NCBI GenBank assembly: GCA_007922225.1
Contig: ML680053.1
Coordinates: forward strand, 14,639,877-14,703,876
Direction: 5' to 3'
Origin: Emydura subglobosa
Lineage: Eukaryota; Chordata; Testudines; Chelidae
DNA: 64,000 nt
Under the pieces are notes generated by a model. It did no database searches. It was not told the DNA's origin and saw only the letters and a program-made list of their open reading frames with translations. This document shows, one piece after another, positions 21,401-32,730 of the stretch. The translations under genes and the position numbers were made by a program. Every line of letters starts with the position of its first letter. Within the stretch, counting starts at the first letter, position 1.

Positions 21401-22910
21401 AAGGGCTACGTCTGAGATTTACAAAGAAGTAAAGGGATTTAGGGAATCCACTCCCACTGAGTTTCAGTGAGACTTCGTGCGAAGTGTCCGTAAAGGGCTC
21501 TACCTAAAGTGATTTCATGCATGTTGTTTTGATATCAGGATAAAATAAGCTGCTCATTTAGCACCTGTGGGCCTGATGTAACTGAGGCTTTCTGTCTGAG
21601 GCCTTACAGACAAACAATGGAGTGTTACACATCCTGGTTCCATGATCGGCTTCCTAGATTGTCAGTTCGTCAAGGCAGGGGCTGTGTCTTCCTGTGCATG
21701 CCGAGTGTGCCCAGAAACACTACGGGCACTACCAGAATACAAATAAGTCGCCTTGCTCACCAGACAGGCTGGTGACACACTTGCCATCTGCCTACCCTCC
21801 TGCCAAATTCACTTCCACGGATAAATGTTGCAGAAGCTAATCAGAAGCTTGGCTCCCATGCTCCACTACTGCTAATTAGAAGCCCTACAAATTTTTCACC
21901 TGCTCCATGCAATGAGGGAAATGTTATCAGACTGCAGACAGTCGTAACAGTCCTATGCAGCTGCAAAGGAGAGCTAGTTGATCCATGACTGCGGAGCACT
22001 TCAGCGTCATCTTTACTCAGAAAATTGTGGCTGCCCAAGGTATTGTAGGAGCAAGCGAGGACAGTTCTTGGGGTCTGTACTCCAAAATCACAGGCTATTT
22101 ACCACCACTTGACCACTGTGAACATTACGTTTGCTATCCCATGTAAATTAGAGGTCATCAAGCCCTTATCAACATGAGCAGCTCTGACCCGCTCCAGAAG
22201 AAGGCAGTGGCTACCATACACACAGGCCAGTGCAATATGTTCTGCCAGACTAGGTATTACTGTTTAAATTTTTAAATTACCTCTGAGTCTAAGAACAGTT
22301 TCTATCTGTCTTTATCTTTATCTGCCTGACTGTCATTCTTATATGGCACCTACCACTGTGTTCGGAGCCTACTGTGAAGGTAACATAGAGCTGAGTTTCA
22401 TCCGTGCAGCTCTGCTGGCATTGTACACCGTGCTATTTCATGATCTTCCTTCAGGTGTTCAAGTAGATAGTGACCAAATTTGGGGAGAGGATGGCTGCCT
22501 GGGCAACGCCATAGGTGAAATGGAGGCACAGATGGAAGATTCTGGCTTCCAAATCCTCGGCGTGCTGAAAAGGGTTCCCTTGTCTTTGTCACTGTGAAGG
22601 AGTTGCATCCTTGACCTGTGCTAGCCTCCCTTGCTTTGTCATACGCCTCCTCTCCTCCCACCAGACAGCACAGAGCAGCCCTGACAGGTAGCAGCATGTC
22701 TCCACCTATCAGAAGGCAATGAAGCAAGAAGAACTGTCAGCTTCATCCAGTGCAAAGACATCAGCTTGCCCATTTGATTCCCTCCTTAATTTTCTTGTCT
22801 CCTTTGCCTGAGAGGATGGAGCCTGCGTCAGTCCCTGCGTTAATTCTTGGCTGTGTGCATGTGAGTGTTTTCACTAGCACTAGCCCTCCCATCTGTTAGA
22901 AAAAACAAAA
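21401..22910. other. No gene or clear repeat seen
   Basis: Frames of 65-109 codons overlap between 21.8 and 22.7 kb on both strands. None shows a domain or convincing splice context. Confidence 0.4.
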
Positions 22911-23110
22911 AACCGAGGTCCGGTCTGTACTACACAGTTAGGTCGATGAAAGGCGGCTTACATCATCCTAATTATGTCAGTGTTTACACTACAGCCTTGT
23001 CCCGCTGTGGTAACTGCCCTACTAACTATTCCACCATGAGAGAGGGGGGCGTATGTCTGTGTGAAGTTAGCACAACACAGTGTTCCTTACATTGGCCATC
23101 GGCTGTCTTA
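22911..23110 (+). mobile_element. 5' half of a GTCTACAC-type element
   Basis: The words 'ggtctgtactacacagttag', 'gtcgatgaaaggcggcttac' and 'actacagccttgtcccgctg' match the left half of a turtle-type hAT-like non-autonomous element. The right half of the same family is visible at 56,120-56,277. The right end is replaced by GC-rich sequence. Confidence 0.55.
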
Positions 23111-23460
23111 TGGATTTCACAGCTCATTGGAGCCGTGAAATTGACAAGAAAGCCAAGCCCCTGGCTTCCCCGCTGGGATGCTACGGGGTCTCGGCTCCAA
23201 GCCCGGTTGCCACCCAGGTTCCTGGTTTGGGCTGTCACCCAGGCTCCCCATTCCCTACAGGGAGCTCTGCTGCCCCTCCTGGGTCCTGGCTCCCTGATCC
23301 TGGTGGGAAGCCCGCCTGCACCGAGGCTCCAGAGTGGGAGCCTGGCTGACTCGCCGGGCTCTCAATTCCCCATCAGGAGCATGGTAGCCAGCCGGACTCT
23401 GCATGCGGATCTCTCCACCGGAGGCGAGAAGCCCCAGCTGAGATATTTTGGAAATCCAGG
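23111..23460. repeat. GC-rich low-complexity block
   Basis: Short words such as 'ggctccctgatcc', 'cccaggttcctgg' and 'ggctcc' recur in a GC-rich stretch. It keeps frames of 70-200 codons open, including the plus-strand frame 22,865-23,467, which starts inside the transposon. I do not regard these as genes. Confidence 0.45.
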
Positions 23461-24730
23461 CACTTAACAGCTCACCCTTCCCTGTCACCTTGATATGGGA
23501 CTACATCCTCCTCTTGGGCGCAGGCCACAGTGAATGGCTGTACTCCAGACTCTCCCTGGGACAGTACCGTCATGAACCCAACATGATGGTAAGGAGTTCT
23601 GAGGGCACAGCAGCATTTCCCCTCCATGTGCTTTGCACTTGTGGATCTTATGTGGTCTGCTTGGCTGGGCACCATGTTGCATTGCTTTATAGGTAGCACT
23701 TGTCTGCTTCTATGCATGTCAAGAAGGGAAGTACCAGTCATAGGTTCATTAAATGAACAGAACTGAGCTTATGGACTGGATTCTAGGCGTCACGGTCTTC
23801 AACAGTTCAGTGCAGATACAGTCAGTGCAGATACCCAGGCTGAATTACTTTGTGGGCAAGGCAGTTTTGCCCTGGACGTTACTCCTGAGGGTGGGCAGGT
23901 AGGTTGGGGTAGGCGCTTGATTTGTTGTCTTTTGCTCATCTTAGTGACCATGATTTCAGATCTAGGAGCATAAGGGGAGAATTCTAGAAGCACAAATGGC
24001 AGTTAGAAAGTCAATGGGAATTAGGTGTCTATATCTACTCCTTTGGAAACTTCCCCCCATAGTGTTGGACTGCACTGTGGTTGTCTCAAGAGGCTGATCC
24101 TGAGAGAATAAAAATAGCAGTCTGCTGGTGCACAATCAGAAGAGGTCATGTTTCTTGTGCTGAGTTCTTTCTAGGGCATATCTAGTTCAACTGTGCTGAA
24201 GAGGAGTGATGGGCTGCCGTTTTGAGCAAAGGCTTCACAGTTTACTTCTTAAGGATGGAGGGTTTATCAATTTCAGTAGTCCAAGAATCCAGTCTACTTC
24301 ATTAAGCTGGGTCACATCTCCATATGGTCTAGATATAATTCTTTTCCATTTCAGGAAAATTCAAGTTAATTTGGATGTTTCCCTCAGTGGCAGCTCAGGT
24401 TCACCACTGATGGTTTAGGAGATTTTCTGCCAAGTGTTTCTGCTTTTTCCTGGCTCACTCAGAGATTGAGGCTGATCTGCATTTTTCAGCCAGTTCAGAA
24501 TCTTGGTTGTACGCACATTCTGCACCTGGAAAGAGATTTAGTTTTATGGGCACAGAAGGGTGAAATAAGCATAGTCTATTTCCATAGAGCAAAGTCTTTC
24601 CAGGAGAATAGTATCTCTTTTTATTAATTCTTTCAGGAAAGACCTTATCTCTTCCTGGGCATGGCTTGAGAGCTTTGCTCTAGGTATGGGTTGACTTTTC
24701 TCCTGGGATGCAGACCAGAATTCACCCTTC
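23461..24730. other. No gene or clear repeat seen
   Basis: Only frames under 90 codons occur, with no motif. The right part may be the 3' end of the minus-strand LINE that follows, but this was not demonstrated. Confidence 0.35.
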
Positions 24731-25755
24731 TGTGCCTACATCATCGCCACCACCACCAAAAACATCATGGCATATCTCAAAGGGACATAGCCTCCTTGCA
24801 GATCAAGTGGCACCTGGATTGATGTCTGGCAAGGTGCTTCTGGTGGTCTGGTTGGATGTTCAGTTTATTTCCAACAGTAATAATCTTATCATGCCACTAA
24901 AGATGTTGGTGCCCATGTGATCGGCAGCCATGTAGTGGCATTCCTTGGTCAACATGCTTTGGAATTCATTGGTCTTCCAGTCTAATAATATGTCCATACC
25001 AAGAGAGTCACCAAAACCAAACCTGTGCTGATGGAGGCCAGTGCTGGGTTCAGCTTCAAATATCCTCATTCCTGATCTTGTCCTGCCACTTAATCTGGAG
25101 CAGCTGATGAAGATGATGAGGATAAAAAATGTCAGTCAAGTGTTCTTTACCCTCTCTTAGCACCCATTTCTCTCTTCCCTACAATAAGGGTTGGTATAAC
25201 TGTGGTTCTATAGATCCAGAGATTTATAGCAAGCTTGATGTCACAACATCCCCACAGAAGCCATTTGAAGGGCCCAAAACATGGCAGCCGATGCTGCTAC
25301 AGGAGTGTCCACATCTTTTAAGCATCCTCTAGCACTGTCCATGGTGCTGCCCAAGTATCTGACACGTGCCACCTGCTCAATGTCCTGTCCAGACAAATCA
25401 ACAGTGATCTCGTTTTAATCTGGAATTACAGGATGCTTGATGGTAATGGCCAGGGATTTATTCAGATTAATAACCAGACCAACGTGTGCTGCTTCTTGCC
25501 TGAGCAGATGATTGACCATGAGCTGCTGGGATTCAACAAATTGAGCCAAGAAGACCATGTCAGCAGTGTATTTGAGAACCTGAAGCAGATTGTTGTTCAG
25601 CCCAGTGCCACAGACAGCTGCCTCCTCCAGCTTATCTATCATCCAACCAGTGCAGATGATGGTGACAGAATGCAGCCTTGCCTGACTCCCGTGGAGACGG
25701 CAAACAATGCCGCGTGTGACAAAGTGAGCATTTTTGCTAATATTTTCATGAAGAC
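24731..25755 (-). pseudogene. RTE-like LINE reverse transcriptase fragment
   Basis: On the minus strand the order is STGVRQGCILSPSS (near 25,690), LLQVLKYTADMVFLAQFVES (near 25,580; catalytic YADD reads YTADM, disrupted), AAHVGLVINLNKS, then VARVRYLGSTMDSARGCLKD with KDVDTPVAASAAMFWALQMA (25.25-25.35 kb), and LLQIKWQDKIRNEDI (25.08 kb). The GVRQGC, YLGS and 'KWQDKIxN' pattern is that of RTE-like or related non-LTR retrotransposons, not CR1. Several stops interrupt it. The 5' side is cut at 25,756 by an LTR-like sequence. The clade is uncertain. Confidence 0.65.
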
Positions 25756-26470
25756 TGTGCATGCCTCAGTTTCCCTCTCTGCTTTGCATTCCTGCCCAGT
25801 GTTTGCTCTTGGACCAAAACAGGAGACATGAGGTGTGTGTGTTGTCTCGCTTTCCAAGGGGTGTTAAAGAGCTGGTTGAAAGTGGCTTAAATCAACAGAG
25901 GATTTGGAAAGACCCCAATGACTGAACAATTAACACCTAGCAGCAGGAAACTCTGGCCTATGAAAGATGTGAACACAAGTGGGGAACAGAGGAGAAAAGT
26001 GTCAAGTTTTGGGAATGACGGCTGCCCTTTGGAGAGACATGGGGCTCTCACCTGGGTCTACGGACAAAGTGAGGAAAAAACAGCCAGAAATGGAGTCCAT
26101 TACAGTTGGCCTGGCTTTTTGCATTGGTTTAGCCAGGATCTACAATGGCTTAACCTTTGCCTCTCTGTGCTAACCTAAGGGCTTTCAGATTCTGTACATT
26201 AGGCGACTAATAAATGGTTCCCTTGGTTTGAAAAGGCTGCCTGGTGTTGCTGCAGATGCTCACTGAGTGCATTGCACCCTGAAGGGATATGGAATGAGCC
26301 TCTCACAGGAGTCTGACTTGTTTGGATTCACTGCTCGAAAGCCCAGTTTCGGGGTGTTGGAAGCCACAGGCTTGTCCCTGTGGAACTGTGTGTGTTTTTG
26401 GGACCTGGCGTGATAAAAGGGTCACTCCCAAGGGACTGGTTACAGGCTGGGCATAGACCAGAATTTGAGG
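25756..26470 (+). mobile_element. LTR-like segment with AATAAA
   Basis: It starts TGTGCATGCCTCAGTTTCC directly where the LINE reading stops. It contains 'gcgactaataaatggttccc' followed by 'aaggctgcctggtgttgctg', the layout of an R-region polyadenylation signal in a retroviral-type LTR. A possible end is 'ggctgggca' at 26,454, with flanks AAGAC (25,751-25,755) and TAGAC (26,455-26,459) as an imperfect target duplication. No coding region is attached. The end is uncertain. Confidence 0.45.
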
Positions 26471-26736
26471 ATCTGTGACACAGTGTTTCTGACGTTGACT
26501 CAAACTGAGTTTTCTGTTTCTTACCAGAGCTCTTCTATCCATGTGCCTACACGAATAGCATTATAGCCCATCTCTGAATGAGCAGCAAGCAGGTCGTATT
26601 TTAATATACGGCTTCTCAATGAATGTTGAAACCCATTTTTCATTTTTGCTCTAAGAGAGGTACAACAATGGGAATATTTCCGGGCCACCACAGAAAATCA
26701 GGAAACAATCTGCCAGACTCAAATGAAACTGACAAC

Positions 26737-26800
26737 CAGACTCATAGATTTTTTTTAAGGCCAGAAGGGGCCACTCTGATCTAGATCCAAAAAGGGATTT
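26737..26800 (-). mobile_element. CR1 3'-end fragment, minus strand
   Basis: The words 'ctcatagattttttttaagg' and 'ccagaaggggccactctgat' are the reverse complement of the CR1 end signature seen near 61,190. About 60 bases remain. Confidence 0.55.
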
Positions 26801-27934
26801 AGTAGTGGCAATGCTGAGAATCACACTACCTGACTGATAGATAGCCTGCCTCCTGGTAGCCCCAGTCTAGGTGCCTGGGCTCCCTGTACAATGCATGAGA
26901 AGAGTTAGGTGGCTAAGAATGGAAATGACAAAAGCCAGCACAGTGAGAAGGGAGTTGCCTAAATTAGCCAGTAGGAAATGCCAAAGAGAGGGGTGTGGCC
27001 TACTCCCCACTCCTCAATGGGGGTTAGGCACCTATCTCCAACTATGAGTCTCAGCCATGAACCTTTTCCTGGAGTTAGACGCCTAAGCAGTTTCTTGCAG
27101 CAAACACCACGTAAAGCAAATAGAGTTCATGGGGCACTCGGTGGATATCAGCTTCAGATCTGAAATACAAGTAAAGCTAATAGCAAATATAATGTCAGTT
27201 TTATAATAAGTGGGATTAGTGATGAGAAGTAGCCCACATGCTTACTGGAAGAGTGGGCAAACATTGTGCCAATAGGTGCAGAGGGCAGAGAAGCTCAAAT
27301 CTATTAGCTTTAGGTGTCATCTTGTTTCCTTTTAACATTTTAATCACTGCTAAACAGGAACAATGTTGTCTGAAATACTGAATGGCTTTTCTTTTTGTTC
27401 CAAGTGTTTTTGCTCAGGGAATGAAATCCTTGTTTCTAACATAATTCCCAGTTTAAATACTTTCTTTTATAACTTTTGTTTTTCATTCTAAACCCAAGTG
27501 TGCATGTGAAAAAAAGTGTGCTGTTTGCGTAAATACACAACTGCAGCTGTAGCCATATTAGCTAATAGCTCTGTAATTACTTCTCTGATTTAAAGTCTAA
27601 TAGTTTATTTTCCAGGTGTTCAGATCCATTTTCAATAATGCAATAATTTCACTGCCCTTTTGTTGTGTTACACACCTTTGTCTTCCAAAATGAATGGGAT
27701 TCCTGTGATCACCTAGGATAATTAAAGTTTAGCTTATTAAGTAAAGCAAGAATATAGACAGAAACCAACTTGTCATCTTGGCATGCACAAGACATATGAC
27801 AAAAAATAGCACTTTATTATGAGTGATCTAACCCCTTAAATACTGCATTGGATATACTTAGTAAATCTCTAAACCTATAAATATGGTTGTCATCACCATA
27901 GTCTCTGAGCAACTCCTTCTCATTCATGGATTTT
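26801..27934. other. Repeat-free AT-rich stretch, possible conserved non-coding DNA
   Basis: No repeat or gene was recognised. The part 27,340-27,900 is AT-rich but not low-complexity. It contains several TAAT-type homeodomain words ('ctgtaattacttct', 'gataattaaagtttag') and E-box words ('cagctg'). Such sequence is compatible with an enhancer, but only cross-species comparison could show that. Confidence 0.3.
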
Positions 27935-28095
27935 ATCTTCAATATCTGTAGGCAGTAGGGAAGTGGTATCCCCAATTATAGAAGAGAAACAGGGGAGATT
28001 GAGTGAATAGCCCAAAGTCACACAGGAATTCTGTATTTATTTAAGCTGGGAACTGAATCCAAGTTCTGTGATCTAATCGTTAGCCCATCCTTCCA
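27935..28095 (+). repeat. MIR-type SINE remnant
   Basis: The order 'tatccccaattatagaagag', 'aaacaggggagattgagtga', 'atagcccaaagtcacacagg' and 'gaatccaagttctgtgatct' follows MIR copies closely. Confidence 0.7.
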
Positions 28096-28451
28096 ATCTT
28101 GTTATGACTGACATGGTGCCCTGCATGAAACCTCTACATAGGAAGTGAATTTTGCCCAGGAGTGCTTATTTATTCCTTCTTAATGAATCTACTGGGTTGT
28201 TTTTAACCATTCATGTACCTCATGCCCAGACAACATGGTGAGGAGCACATAGAAAAACACACAAATAAATAAAAAATAAAATAAAAATGGTTAAATTGTA
28301 CATTCCTGAGAGGATTACACAAGAACAAGAGTGAAAATGATTTTCCCAGCAGTACGTAGCTGTTTAGCTTTTGTTTTAAAATTGAAGCAGACAGAGACCC
28401 CTGCTACATGTTTCACTGTATCTGTCATCCTCCCTATGCTTTCCCCTTCAG

Positions 28452-28525
28452 TGTCAATACTTTTCTCTTTGTGGAGCGGACATCTGACAACATCACTCCT
28501 TGTAAAATCTGGAGCTGCCACTCAG
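28452..28525 (+). other. Exon-like segment, 74 bp, unproven
   Basis: A pyrimidine-rich stretch ending in 'atgctttccccttcag' precedes the segment, and CAG followed by 'gtaaaaata' closes it, so both splice sites fit the consensus. Two of three frames are open across it: one reads VNTFLFVERTSDNITPCKIW then SCHS, the other SILFSLWSGHLTTSLLVKSG then AATQ. I recognise neither protein. Splice-like pairs also occur by chance in vertebrate introns, so this is only a candidate. Confidence 0.25.
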
Positions 28526-28860
28526 GTAAAAATAATCTGTTTTCAGAGATGGAATGTTGTTCCTACAAATTAATAGATCCCACCAATGAAATCCACTGGT
28601 TTGACATCACACCCCTGAATTATTAGTATCTCTTCGTCAATTCCTGCAAACTGAAATGCTAGTCAGAACTATAATTTCTTCCATTCATTTAATGTAAGTG
28701 TTAATTTAGAAATTGGTTTTGTTTGTTAATTTAGAAGTTGGTTTATATCCACTTATCTGTCAACATTAAGAACCGTTTCACTGTTGATCGGAAATATTTA
28801 GTAAAGGTGTTTGTCTCATGTTGCCCATAATACTTTAAGATCCACTCTCCATACATTAAA
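28526..28860. other. No gene or clear repeat seen
   Basis: This is AT-rich sequence with a short local duplication ('tttagaaattggtttt' and 'tttagaagttggttta', 28,706-28,745). Confidence 0.4.
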
Positions 28861-29008
28861 TTTTCAAAAGTGACTAGTGATTCCACATGCCTCAATTTTT
28901 GGGTGCCCAAACTGAGACCCCTTTAAGAAGCCTTATTTTCACTGGGATAGTCAGGCCCTTTAAGATGTTTTGAGTTAAGCACTCAGAGCCACTAGTCACT
29001 TTTGAAAA
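28861..29008. repeat. Fold-back element with perfect 19-bp arms
   Basis: TTTTCAAAAGTGACTAGTG at 28,861-28,879 is the exact reverse complement of 28,990-29,008. The 110-base interior contains 'gtcaggccctttaag' and decayed inner arms. It belongs to the fold-back class with 'tttcaaaagtg' words that also occurs at 33.65-33.95, 41.3-41.5 and 50.45-50.7 kb. Confidence 0.75.
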
Positions 29009-29234
29009 CATTGACCTGTCTGGAAACACAGGACGAACTTTGGTGTCTAACGTTAGAGAGTGAAATCCGTATTTGGACAGCTCCGGAAGTGCCAAACACC
29101 TGAAGCTGGTGTTCACCCACAGCCCTCTTTGTTTTTAGTGGGAACTGTGAACCTTTAGCACCTCTGAAATTCAGACCCCTTCTTTAAGCAGCTAATTTTA
29201 GGTGCACACAATAGAAAAGGGAGTTTTCTTGAGG

Positions 29235-30795
29235 CCACATTCTAGTTATTATTTAATGTAACTCCCCAAGGAGTTCACCAAGGTCCCTTGGGCTCTGTGT
29301 GGGTGTAACTCAGGGAAAGGCGCGCTGCCCCTGGGAAAAAGGGGGAGCCAAGGGCAGAATGAGTCTACTAGCAACCCAGAGGAAGAGAGGAGAGACACTG
29401 TTTAGAATGACAGAGCCCGTTGCCTTGGGAAAGGACAGCAGGGTGCCTGCTCGGAGGAGAGGGCAGAATTCAATGACTGACAAGGAAAGCTTGGGAAGAG
29501 CTAGCCTGACCAACAGGGAGTGAGAGACCCACTCCTGGGAGCCCTGGAAGAAGCCAATTTTTAGCAGTTTGGAGTCAGCCACAGGAAGGGCAGGACTGGC
29601 CGTGTGGGGATCTGGTGAGTCCCAGGCTTGCAGGCAGGGTCCCCTGAGAACTGGCCTCTGGAGACCTGGAAGCAACATTCCTCAGTTTGGCCCTTTCCCT
29701 TTTCAAAGCGATTCCCAGTTTAGAGAGCTTTGTTGGGAAAATCCCCCTTCCACAGACCGCAACGAGGCTGAGTTAGCCCTCCAGCTGCCTAGGGAAAATC
29801 AGTCACCACATAGCACCACTGCTCTGGCTACTGTCTGCTGTGAGTGTGTCTGAGCGCTGAGGATTTTTTGGCATAGTTTTGTAATTTGTAGGTTGAGCCC
29901 TGCACCCCTTTGTGGTGAGGGGAAATCCTAGGAGCATGAAGAAGACGCCTGCCATCAGAAATCATCAGCCTCTCTGTCGTAATTGAGGAGTCCCGCGTCC
30001 TCTTTGAACCTGAGGATCCGTTGCTGAGTTGTGAGTGCACCCCCTTTTAGTTAGTGAGTCAGGGAGATTGTTTGGGAGACCCACTACACCCTGAACGGAG
30101 TCCTCAAGCCAGAGGTAAGGGTTTGGGGATTTTATTACCTGCTGCCTATTAAATCTGCAGAGGAACTGACTACTTTATCCCACTTGTGAGGCTTTGGGGC
30201 TGTACTGAACCCAGTTGCCAGCCAAGTTGCTAAGTGCTGCAGAGAAGATATCGCGGTCACAGGTTGTCAGGGCCCCTACAAAGTGCACATACCAATGGGA
30301 CAGTAATTTTTACGTTTGCTATATCACTATATATGACTGGGGAATTTATGGGTATTATCAGCATGGGCCCCAATGACCCTGTGAATAGTGTTTTACCCTG
30401 TTATGTTCTATTTACCACTTGTTTAATATAATGACTGTGTTGAACATATTGTATGTGTTTGTTTGTGTTATTTCTTGGGAGTCTCCAACTATCTGGTAAG
30501 TCAGTGGGGCTTGTGTGGATAGAATTTTCCTCCCAAGCTGCCCTGCTGATCCTGCCAGGAAGGAGTGAGGGGAGTGGAGGCACCGCCAAATAAATTCATA
30601 TGGGACAAAAATAAAGAAGTTACACCCTGTTGGGCGGGAAGCAGGATCTAGAAGAACCCAGGCCAGTCCATCAAAACCCGCAAGGAGATTGGCGCTAAAG
30701 GAGGTAACCGGGTGCGTAGGGGGCACTACATTAATATCAGATATGCTAGCACCTAGAGGCCTCAGTCTGGATGGGAACTGACAATCTATGCTTGT
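29235..30795 (+). repeat. Dispersed repeat copy split by a long LTR
   Basis: The left piece 'tctagttattatttaa' and right piece 'tatgctagcacctagaggcc' followed by 'tcagtctggatggg' together match the dispersed repeat seen at 20,271-21,400. The LTR at 29,257-30,730 lies between them. Confidence 0.5.
29257..30730 (+). mobile_element. Long solo LTR-like element, TTAA flanks
   Basis: It starts TGTAACTCCCC and ends GGGGGCACTACA, so it has TG...CA ends with inverted termini. TTAA flanks both sides (29,253-29,256 and 30,731-30,734), compatible with a 4-bp integration duplication. Two AATAAA signals lie near its right end (30,590 and 30,609). At 1,474 bp it is long for an LTR. Frames of 94-122 codons inside have no retroviral motif, so a solo LTR or very short non-coding element fits best. 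The right end resembles known Gypsy-type LTRs of reptiles from memory. Confidence 0.6.
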
Positions 30796-30831
30796 CTCCC
30801 TGGGTAGATGTTTGTGTAATGTTGAGCAATG

Positions 30832-30858
30832 CCCCCCCCACCCCCCACCCCCCCCCCA
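30832..30858. repeat. Poly-C tract
   Basis: Runs of C broken only by two A form a low-complexity tract of 27 bases. Confidence 0.85.
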
Positions 30859-30859
30859 G

Positions 30860-32164
30860 TTACATAGCTACTAGCCTGCCACACATCCCTTGTCCACTTC
30901 TAAGCTGGTGACATTGTGCAGCAGGAGAGGGGCATGGCCAGGATCTTTTTGTAAGGTTGGAACTCCATGAGATACACAGGGGAGGCACTGTCGATCCCAT
31001 GCGCTAAGCAGGGACCTCTGTTCTTTCCACAGCGTCCTTAGCCTCTCACATAATGATGATTGGCTTCCCTCCCCACACATGTTTTGTGAAGGTGGCAGAG
31101 GAACACTTACCTCTCCTCAGAGCAGCAGGAACTTATGATGGAAACTGCTTTGTAAGTTACCTTTTCAGGGGAAAATGTCACATTGAGCAACACTTCTCCA
31201 GGGCTGTACTAATCAAGAGGCCTGTTTTGGGGGGACAGTTTGGTATATTGACCATGAAGAGAAAGCAATCATGATGCCATTTTTATTCCAACCTGGCTGA
31301 GTATGATTCAGGTCCTTCTCTTCCCTTCCATGACATGGACCAAATGTTTCTGTTCCAGAATAAATACCTGGAAAGAAGAAGTAGATGCATGTTGGTGAAG
31401 ATAGGTCTGGATCTGACACACTAGCAGCAGCACCAGCAAGTATTCTCCTATGGCCAGGTGGAGTCCAGCACTGCAGGACAGACTGTGTAATAGTTTGATG
31501 TGGAGTACACATGCTAAACAATAATAATATCTTGCTCCAGTGTTACCTGCTGTGGAGTACAAGTTACTTCGTCCTGACCCAGCTCTGTGGAGATAACTTT
31601 GAGGCCCGTGGGGATAAATGCACACTCACTTTTTGGGGACGTTCACAACTGGCCTCCCCCAGGCAACTCTGCAAGGCAGGCTGAGGTGGCTAGAGATGTT
31701 TTCATTTTGAATTTGAGTCCTTGTTAGCTAGAGGCTCAATCGGAGGACTTCACTGGGGAGACCAGAGGGGCTTGAACTGGCCCAGGTGGAAGAATGTCAC
31801 TTTACCTGTCCTCCATAGAGAAAACGTGTGCTCTGGTGTGGTTATTGTGCCCTGACAAGCCTGCGGCACTCTCATTTGCAGGGTCCAAATGTGGGTTCTG
31901 GGCACCCCTCTCAGGATGGCAGGAGAAGGCAGTGTGCCATGTAATATCAGGCTGGCCTGTCCTACTAGTACCACCATCACCAGATAAAGAAACAGATCTT
32001 AAGATGTTTAAAGAAAACTTAGTTTGATAGCTGATTCCTTGCCACACAGACTGCTATCAACAGTTGTCACTGTGAAATCTATGATTCAGTGTTTTGCCTT
32101 TATGATCCCTACTTCTGTACTGTTTATCTGGATGGTCTCTGTCTGATTCTTTCTGTCTATTGTA
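30860..32164. other. No gene or clear repeat seen
   Basis: Frames of 69-105 codons overlap on both strands, with no recognisable domain or splice pattern. Confidence 0.4.
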
Positions 32165-32324
32165 TAACTAATTTTACAAGATTTAAATCAACTAAGGAGA
32201 TGGGGCATGATTGGTTAAAGAAGGGTTTTGTAATGGACTAGGATTGGTGAAAAATACTGTTTTGTAGTACTTTAGTTTAAAATGGTTGGTTAAGGTACAG
32301 CTAAGTAGGACCCAAGTTTTAACT

Positions 32325-32334
32325 ATATATATAA
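32325..32334 (+). promoter_or_regulatory. TATA box of the LTR
   Basis: The sequence 'tatatataaactgggtcc' gives a strong TATA motif about 120 bases after the first ATTGG word. Transcription would start near 32,355-32,365 if active. Confidence 0.5.
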
Positions 32335-32730
32335 ACTGGGTCCAAAAGGAAGTTCTTTGGAACCTAACTCCAGGACACAGCGGAAGATCAGAGCTGCCAG
32401 ATCTCAATACACTGTTGACCATAGTGTGCAGAAGCCGGAGTCCCCAGATGATCTAATCTTGACTGGCCACCAAGAAAACTTTGTCTGCCTTATTGGGAGT
32501 GGTGAGCATTGTATCTTTAGCATGTGTATATTCTGTTTTGGTAACTGTTAATATATAGAGGTTAAGGCTATTACTGTGTAAGGTCCTTTCACTGGTAAAA
32601 GGCCCCGCAAACCCACAGAAGATTATGCCCTGAGCACTAGGAACTGGTTAAGGATGGGGATGCCTAAATGAACTGGGTTATACCTGGAGTTCACGGAAGA
32701 GTAAAGGTGGGGTTCCCTAGAGTGTGTGGG

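Noticed and set aside
22865..23467. 200-codon plus-strand frame as a gene
   Set aside because: It starts at a transposon fragment and continues through GC-rich low-complexity sequence. No domain or signal was seen.
25433..25831. 132-codon plus-strand frame as a gene
   Set aside because: It is antisense to the RTE-like reverse transcriptase, which shows clear motifs on the minus strand.
29310..29853. Frames of 94-122 codons inside the long LTR
   Set aside because: They have no retroviral or host motif, and lie on both strands in one GC-richer stretch.
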